From assembly GCA_900768435.1 (NCBI GenBank), contig CAAGCW010000003.1, positions 1-64,000 on the forward strand: a DNA stretch of 64,000 bases. The letters are read 5' to 3'. This stretch comes from an uncultured Collinsella sp. (GTDB taxonomy: Bacteria > Actinomycetota > Coriobacteriia > Coriobacteriales > Coriobacteriaceae). Below are positions 59,269 through 64,000 of this stretch, in pieces (position 1 is the stretch's first letter; every line of letters begins with the position of its first letter). The notes under the pieces are model-generated. The model was not told where the DNA came from. It searched no databases and was given only the letters and a program-made list of their open reading frames with translations. The position numbers and the translations under genes are program-made.

Positions 59269-60789
59269 TTATGATTGACGGTAATGGTCAAAAAAGTCGG
59301 CGAGATCTTCGAGGGACTCTTTGAGCACTTCCATGCGCGGCAGGTACACGATACGGAAGTGGTCGGGCTCAGCCCAGTTAAAGCCGCCGCCGCGCGTGAT
59401 CAGGATCTTCTTCTCGTGCAGCAGGTCAAGGGCGAACTGCTCGTCATCGGTAATGTTGAACTTCTTCACATCCATCTTGGGGAAGATGTAGAACGCCGCA
59501 CGGGGCTTGACCACCGAGATGCCGTCAATCTTGTTGAGCGCCTCATACACAAAGTTGCGCTGCTCGTAGACACGGCCGCCGGGGCGGATGTAGTCGTTGA
59601 CGGACTGATGGCCACCGAGCGCCGTCTGAACGATCGACTGAGCCGGCACGTTGGAGCACAGGCGCATGTTGGAGAGCATGTTGATGCCCATGATGAAGTC
59701 GCTCATGCAGCGCTGGTTGCCCGAAAGCACCATCCAGCCAATACGATAGCCCGCGATCATGTGCGACTTGGACAGACCGCTAAAGGTAACGCAGGGTAGG
59801 TCGGGGGCGAGCGAGGCAATCGAGACGTGCTCGTAGCCGTCCATGCACAGGCGGTCGTAGATCTCATCGGCAAAGATCATCAGCTGATGCCTGCGTGCAA
59901 CCTCGACGATGCCCTCGAGCACCTCGCGCGGATAGACGGAACCCGTGGGGTTGTTGGGGTTGATGATGACGAGGGCTTTGGTCGCGCTCGTGATCTTGGA
60001 CTCCATATCCTCCAGGTCGGGATACCAATCCGCTTGCTCATCACACAAATAATGTACGGGATGACCGCCGGCAAGGGTTGCGCACGCCGTCCAGAGCGGA
60101 TAGTCGGGGCTGGGGATCAGAATCTCGTCGCCATTGTCGAGCAGCGCGTTCATCGAAAGCTGAATGAGCTCGGATACGCCGTTGCCTGTGTAGATATGCT
60201 CCATCTGAACGTTGGGCAAGCCCTTGATCTGCGAATACTGCATGATCGCCTTGCGCGCGGAGAACAGGCCACGCGAGTTGGAATAGCCTTCGCAGTCGGG
60301 CAGCTGCTGGCGCATGTCCTTGATGACCTCATCGGGCGTGCGGAAACCGAAGGGCGCCGGGTTGCCGATATTGAGCTTGAGGATGCGCTCGCCCTCGTCC
60401 TCCATACGGGCGGCCTCGTCGACGACGGGACCGCGCACGTCATACAGGACGTTATCGAGCTTGGTGGATTTAGAAAAAGTACGCATGGTGGCGCTCCTTG
60501 CAATTTGAGCTGAGGGATGGGGTTCGGGCTTGGAATCGTTGCGGGGAGATGATTCCTCGCCTTGGTCGGCGTCACCGGCGAGCAGCCAGGTAACATCGAC
60601 CTCCAAAATACGGGCGAGCAGCTCTGCCACATCGCGCCGCGGAATCGTCTTGCCGCTCACATATTGGCTCATCTGACTCTTGCCGAATTTTTTACCGAGC
60701 ATCTCCGATGCGCGGATTACGTCCGACTGGCGAACGTCGCGATCGGACATAGTCTGTCGCAGGCGATCGCTAAACGTCTCTTGGGCCAC
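59269..60789 (-). CDS. XRE-type HTH fused to an AlaA-like aminotransferase
   Basis: A 506-residue fusion. Residues ~5-72 are a Cro/XRE helix-turn-helix (DVRQSDVIRASEMLGKKFGKSQMSQYVSG); an acidic Pro/Ser linker (~73-105) leads to a complete class I aminotransferase (~115-506) with NPNNPTGSVYP and PLP Lys341 in FSGLSKSHMIAGYR. AlaA-type enzymes convert pyruvate and glutamate to alanine. The start is GTG at 60789 with AAGGAGG 6 bases upstream; a longer GTG at 60828 lies on the operator. TTGAAC-type palindromes lie directly upstream, so it probably represses itself. The order HTH-aminotransferase differs from MocR (GntR HTH). Confidence 0.9.
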   Translation of the reverse strand: MAQETFSDRLRQTMSDRDVRQSDVIRASEMLGKKFGKSQMSQYVSGKTIPRRDVAELLARILEVDVTWLLAGDADQGEESSPRNDSKPEPHPSAQIARSATMRTFSKSTKLDNVLYDVRGPVVDEAARMEDEGERILKLNIGNPAPFGFRTPDEVIKDMRQQLPDCEGYSNSRGLFSARKAIMQYSQIKGLPNVQMEHIYTGNGVSELIQLSMNALLDNGDEILIPSPDYPLWTACATLAGGHPVHYLCDEQADWYPDLEDMESKITSATKALVIINPNNPTGSVYPREVLEGIVEVARRHQLMIFADEIYDRLCMDGYEHVSIASLAPDLPCVTFSGLSKSHMIAGYRIGWMVLSGNQRCMSDFIMGINMLSNMRLCSNVPAQSIVQTALGGHQSVNDYIRPGGRVYEQRNFVYEALNKIDGISVVKPRAAFYIFPKMDVKKFNITDDEQFALDLLHEKKILITRGGGFNWAEPDHFRIVYLPRMEVLKESLEDLADFFDHYRQS

Positions 60790-60810
60790 AGGAACCTCCT
60801 TGCTGGCAAA

Positions 60811-60896
60811 GTTCAATTTATAGAACACGAATTGAACCAGGGTTCAATTTAGCAAGCAGTATAGCGCGGCACCTCATTTGAAAGTTCAATTTCAAA
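60811..60896. promoter_or_regulatory. Cluster of TTCAATT palindromes, probable autoregulatory operators
   Basis: ATTGAACC-AG-GGTTCAAT (60831-60848) is a perfect 18-bp palindrome; GTTCAATT (60811-60818) and AATTGAAC (60830-60837) form another; TTTGAAA-N6-TTTCAAA (60877-60896) is a third. All lie upstream of the XRE-aminotransferase start. Confidence 0.65.
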
Positions 60897-60952
60897 AATA
60901 AAATGAGCCAAACCTCGAGATTTATCCCAAAGCGTCAACGGCGTGCGCTCAT

Positions 60953-61810
60953 TTAGAGGTATTCAATGAATCGAGCGGCGGCAAGTGAAACATCGGCCGT
61001 TCGATATATGGCGTTGATCTGCCGATGGGGATGTCCTTCGAGCGAACGAATGGCGACATTGAACTGGCAGCGGCGCAAGATGAGCGCCGGAAGGACGCTC
61101 ACGCCCAGGCCGTCCTCGACCATGGCCATAATCGCATAGTCATCCCAGGTCGACAGCTTTGAGCGCACGGTCAGCCCCGCCCGACGGAACAGCGGCGTAA
61201 TCTCGTCATCGGTGCCGCGTTCCAGCAGAATAAACTGCTCGTTGGCCAAATCGGCAAGAGAGACGACCTCTTCAGTGGCAAGCAAAGAGTCTGCCGGCAC
61301 TACCGCCATCAACTCGTCGCGCACCAAAGACCGCGACGTCATGCCATTTTCTCGGGGCTCATGCGGGATAAAGCCCAGATCGCAGCGGCCCTCTGCCACC
61401 CATTGTTCAATCTCTGAATAGTCGCCCATCAGCAACTCGTAATCAATGTCTGGATAATCGGCACGAAAACGAGCAATCACCGGCGGCAGCACGTGGGTCG
61501 CCACGCTCGAAAACGTACCGATGCAGATTTTGCCGCGCATGAGCCCACGCATCTCATCCACGCGTCGCTGCAAGCGAACGAATTCCTCGCAGAGCGCCTC
61601 GACAGCCGGCATGACCTGCCGCCCGTCAGCAGAAAGAACCACACCCTCGCGACTGCGGTCGAGCACCTTAAAGCCCCAATCGGCCTCAAGATCGGCCACC
61701 ATGCGGCTCACGCCCGATTGCGAATAGCTCAGGCGCTCGGCGGCGCGCGTAAAGCTTCCGGCGCGCACTGTCTCGAGCAGCACCTGCATCTTTTGAATAT
61801 TCGTTTCCAC
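60953..61810 (-). CDS. LysR-family transcriptional regulator
   Basis: A 285-residue regulator: winged helix (~residues 1-60; GSFTRAAERLSYSQSGVSRMV) and substrate-binding domain with GKICIGTFSSVATHVLPPVI and GLGVSVLPALILRR. The start is GTG at 61810 with GGAGG 6 bases upstream; the ATG at 61831 is less well placed. It is divergent from the EamA exporter gene, the usual arrangement of a LysR regulator and its target; a palindrome lies in the shared region. Confidence 0.88.
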   Translation of the reverse strand: METNIQKMQVLLETVRAGSFTRAAERLSYSQSGVSRMVADLEADWGFKVLDRSREGVVLSADGRQVMPAVEALCEEFVRLQRRVDEMRGLMRGKICIGTFSSVATHVLPPVIARFRADYPDIDYELLMGDYSEIEQWVAEGRCDLGFIPHEPRENGMTSRSLVRDELMAVVPADSLLATEEVVSLADLANEQFILLERGTDDEITPLFRRAGLTVRSKLSTWDDYAIMAMVEDGLGVSVLPALILRRCQFNVAIRSLEGHPHRQINAIYRTADVSLAAARFIEYL

Positions 61811-61828
61811 GGCAGTCCTCCATCCTTG

Positions 61829-61845
61829 CATGAGCTTTTGTCATG
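61829..61845. promoter_or_regulatory. LysR-box-like palindrome
   Basis: CATGA-GCTTTTG-TCATG, 5-bp arms in the 118-base region between the divergent LysR and EamA genes; it fits the T-N11-A pattern of LysR sites. Confidence 0.4.
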
Positions 61846-61928
61846 TCTGCCATGCATTATATTCGCTTTTCTTCTAAAGCCAGTTCACCCATAGTGAAGA
61901 TGCTCGGATATAGAGGGGATGTCAGCGC

Positions 61929-62840
61929 ATGAACAACGGACTGTTTACGTACTTAGCAGCATTGCTATTGTTTGGCTCCAACGGCATCATCGCCGCTGCC
62001 ATCGCGCTGCCGAGCTCCGATATCGTGCTACTACGCACGTTTTTGGGCGCACTCTCGCTTGTCACCATCCTCGCCATCACCCAACGCCATAAGTTGCAGG
62101 CGCCATCTCGCCCCCGCGAAGCCGCAGCCCTCCTCCTCTCGGGAGCCGCGCTGGGCGCCAGCTGGATTTTTCTATTCCGCGCCTACCAGACGATCGGCGT
62201 CGGCGTATCCTCGCTGCTGTACTACTGCGGCCCCATCATTGTCATGGCGCTCTCCCCGCTCATCTTTGGCGAAAAGCTGACCGGTGGCAAAATCGCCGGC
62301 TTCATCGCCGTTGCTTGCGGTGCTTTTCTCATTGCAGCGCAAGGTCTAGGCGGCAATATGCCCATTGCTGGTATCGCTTGCGGAATCGCCTCGGCATTTT
62401 GCTATGCGCTGATGGTCATCGCTAGCAAGGGTGCGCCACACATCGAAGGCCTCGAAAACTCCACGCTCCAGGTGAGCGCCGGCTTTGTGACCGCACTGGT
62501 CCTCACGCTCATCACGCAGGGCGTCCCCTCATTCCTGTCCGCCGGCGTCGCCGCCGGTATTGATTGGCGCGCCGTCGTCATGCTCGGCGTCGTCAACACC
62601 GGCATCGGTTGCCTGCTCTACTTTAGTGCCGTCGCCAAACTGCCCGTCCAGACCGTCGCGGTTGTCGGCTACCTCGAGCCGCTTTCGGCCGTCGTGTTCT
62701 CCGCCGTCCTTTTAGGCGAAGCCATAACACCGGTCCGCCTGATGGGCGCCGCACTTATCATCGGCGGTGCGATCTTTTGCGAACTCGCCGGTAAGCGCGC
62801 AAGCGCCAAGGCCGGTATCGCCCAGGCAGTACGTGCCTAA
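61929..62840 (+). CDS. EamA/DMT-family transporter
   Basis: A 303-residue exporter with about ten helices and two EamA repeats (FGSNGIIAAAIALPSSD at the start, YLEPLSAVVFSAVLLGEAI near the end). Its gene is divergent from a LysR regulator, so it is probably induced by the ligand of that regulator. GAGGGGATG precedes the ATG by 7-13 bases. It is about 23 percent identical-looking to the EamA at 5664 only in general pattern; substrate unknown. Confidence 0.88.
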   Translation: MNNGLFTYLAALLLFGSNGIIAAAIALPSSDIVLLRTFLGALSLVTILAITQRHKLQAPSRPREAAALLLSGAALGASWIFLFRAYQTIGVGVSSLLYYCGPIIVMALSPLIFGEKLTGGKIAGFIAVACGAFLIAAQGLGGNMPIAGIACGIASAFCYALMVIASKGAPHIEGLENSTLQVSAGFVTALVLTLITQGVPSFLSAGVAAGIDWRAVVMLGVVNTGIGCLLYFSAVAKLPVQTVAVVGYLEPLSAVVFSAVLLGEAITPVRLMGAALIIGGAIFCELAGKRASAKAGIAQAVRA

Positions 62841-62922
62841 ACGCCCCTCTTCAGTTCAAAGCAGGGGTGCGTCCGCGATTAACACACTGCAGCAAACCAT
62901 ACAGCGGATACGCCCCTGTTTT
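62841..62922 (+). promoter_or_regulatory. Alternative hairpins, attenuator-like, between EamA and kup
   Basis: AGGGGTGCGTCCGC (62863-62876) can pair either with ACGCCCCT (62841-62848) or with GCGGATACGCCCCT (62904-62917), the latter followed by GTTTTG. The two folds are mutually exclusive. It may simply end the EamA transcript or may control kup. Confidence 0.45.
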
Positions 62923-62943
62923 GAAATGCTACCTGCGTACATG

Positions 62944-62967
62944 AATAATCCCCAGCTGGGGATTATT
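62944..62967. promoter_or_regulatory. Perfect 24-bp palindrome before kup
   Basis: AATAATCCCCAG/CTGGGGATTATT, a perfect palindrome 82 bases before the kup start. No T-tract follows; candidate operator or cruciform. Confidence 0.55.
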
Positions 62968-63048
62968 GTCTAAAACACCCCGATGTGCCAAACTGCTCTT
63001 AAATGTATAAAGATGGCATAAAGGTCTACTGCTCTTTGCAGAGGCCAG

Positions 63049-64000
63049 ATGTCCAAGGGAGTCCACGTGGCACACAACAAGCTGGAGGCAAGCCTCCAAG
63101 ACCAGCATAGTCAGGGCGGGCATGGCGCCATCCCCCTCTCCGCTGGCATGTTGCTCGTAACGCTCGGCGTCGTCTACGGCGACATCGGCACGAGCCCCAT
63201 GTACACCATGAAGTCAATCGTCGCCAACAACGGCGGCATCGGAACCGTCAGCGAGGACATGATCCTGGGCGCGCTTTCACTCGTTATCTGGACCATGACG
63301 CTCGTGACCACGGTCAAGTACGTGCTGATCGCCATGAAGGCCGATAACCATAACGAAGGCGGCATCTTCGCCCTGTTCAGCCTCGTACGCAAGGTGGCAC
63401 CATGGCTGATTCTACCCGCCATGATCGGCGGCGCGGCGCTGCTCGCCGACGGCATCCTCACCCCCGCCGTCACGGTTACCACGGCCATCGAGGGCTTGCG
63501 CACCATCGAGTGGGGCCATGCGCTTTTGGGTGACGGCCAGACCAACGTCATCATCATCACCATCATCATTATCTGCGGCCTATTTGCCATGCAGCGCGCC
63601 GGTACCTCGTCAATCGGCAAGCTGTTCGGCCCGCTCATGACGCTGTGGTTCCTGTTCCTGGCAGGCGCCGGTCTGTTCAACATGCTCGGCAACCTGTCCA
63701 TCTTGCGCGCGCTCAACCCCATCCGCGGCATTATGTTCCTGTTCTCGCCCATCAACCACTCGGGCATCATGGTGCTCGGCTTTGTCTTCCTGTCGACAAC
63801 CGGTGCCGAGGCGCTCTACTCGGACATGGGTCATGTGGGCAAGGCCAACATCTATGCATCCTGGCCGTTTGTTAAGGCGGCCCTTATCCTCAACTATCTA
63901 GGTCAGGGAGCCTGGCTGCTCGCCAATAACTCCAACCCCCAAATGCTCGCGATGGATATCGTCAACCCGTTCTACATGATGCTTCCCGAGCCCCTGCGCC
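63049..64000 (+). CDS. kup: Potassium transporter Kup (C-terminus outside window)
   Basis: The first 317 residues of a Kup/HAK/KT potassium uptake protein: [19 protein letters not shown] is the family signature, followed by [30 protein letters not shown] and [16 protein letters not shown]. It carries K+ in by proton symport; kup proteins are usually ~630 residues, so about half is present. ATG at 63049 or GTG at 63067; the latter has AAGGGAG at good spacing, so the first six residues are uncertain. The 24-bp palindrome and the alternative hairpins lie in its leader. Confidence 0.93.
   Translation, partial: MSKGVHVAHNKLEASLQDQHSQGGHGAIPLSAGMLLVTLGVVYGDIGTSPMYTMKSIVANNGGIGTVSEDMILGALSLVIWTMTLVTTVKYVLIAMKADNHNEGGIFALFSLVRKVAPWLILPAMIGGAALLADGILTPAVTVTTAIEGLRTIEWGHALLGDGQTNVIIITIIIICGLFAMQRAGTSSIGKLFGPLMTLWFLFLAGAGLFNMLGNLSILRALNPIRGIMFLFSPINHSGIMVLGFVFLSTTGAEALYSDMGHVGKANIYASWPFVKAALILNYLGQGAWLLANNSNPQMLAMDIVNPFYMMLPEPLR

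Noticed and set aside
62841..63048. c-di-AMP (ydaO) riboswitch before kup
   Set aside because: The leader is too short and I could not find the conserved ydaO sequence blocks; only hairpins and a palindrome are visible.
1..64000. tRNA, rRNA, integrase, transposase and CRISPR
   Set aside because: I looked for tRNA-like cloverleaf blocks, integrase motifs and regular repeat-spacer arrays on both strands and saw none; a tRNAscan-SE or Infernal run would be needed to exclude weak cases.

Overview
The window is a GC-rich, gene-dense stretch of chromosome from an anaerobic, fermentative actinobacterium of the class Coriobacteriia, probably Collinsella. This is inferred from the overall style: high GC, frequent GTG starts with AGGAGG-type ribosome sites, a rubredoxin-rubrerythrin, an Etf-linked lactate dehydrogenase, beta-glucoside-type PTS permeases and PdxST. 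No rRNA, tRNA, phage integrase, transposase gene or CRISPR array was seen. Bases 1-14 match the 3' end of an Illumina adapter, so the left edge is an assembly contig end and not biological sequence.

Layout. 0-9 kb: CPA2-type antiporter, PurL, EamA exporter, GGDEF protein, KdgT permease. 9-15 kb: AzlCD, an HD phosphohydrolase, and a three-gene block (FAD-linked lactate dehydrogenase, EtfB, ferredoxin-EtfA) resembling the electron-confurcating lactate dehydrogenase of Acetobacterium. 15-18.3 kb: five co-directional genes for unrecognised envelope or secreted proteins. 18.4-24.9 kb: a DUF554 protein, then a TerB-domain protein, a P-loop ATPase and a DExH helicase whose content and order match the anti-phage system Shango (SngABC). 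24.9-36.3 kb: spermidine-synthase-like protein, Elp3, DUF4097 plus XRE membrane sensor pair, methyltransferases, a Ski2-like DUF3516 helicase and a DUF2130 protein. 36.4-43.8 kb: ChbG/YdjC deacetylase, a PTS permease with its BglG-type antiterminator and a visible RAT/terminator switch, metallophosphoesterase, HIRAN protein, an unlisted 59-residue protein, and ALDH plus Fe-ADH. 44-49.4 kb: rubrerythrin, a Vsr/DUF559-like nuclease gene flanked by two copies of a 123-bp repeat, then PdxR with divergent PdxST. 49.4-49.8 kb: a cluster of palindromic repeats. 49.8-64 kb: RGG-repeat protein, MFS exporter, peptide deformylase, LysR, a catabolic operon (PTS, two ceramidase-fold proteins, amidohydrolase), an XRE-aminotransferase fusion, a LysR/EamA pair and the start of a Kup potassium transporter.

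The main points for a second look are: (1) the Shango-like operon with a REP-like repeat between its second and third genes; (2) a family of 123-bp elements bounded by CTAAGTGAGTAG/CTACTCACTTAG, three copies of identical length, two of which supply the last codons (Leu-Ser-Glu-stop) of the adjoining genes and flank a nuclease-like gene; (3) the uncharacterised secreted-protein cluster; (4) the PTS/ceramidase-like/amidohydrolase operon, in which the amidohydrolase has lost its usual metal ligands; and (5) the dense palindromic repeats at 49.4-49.8 kb.
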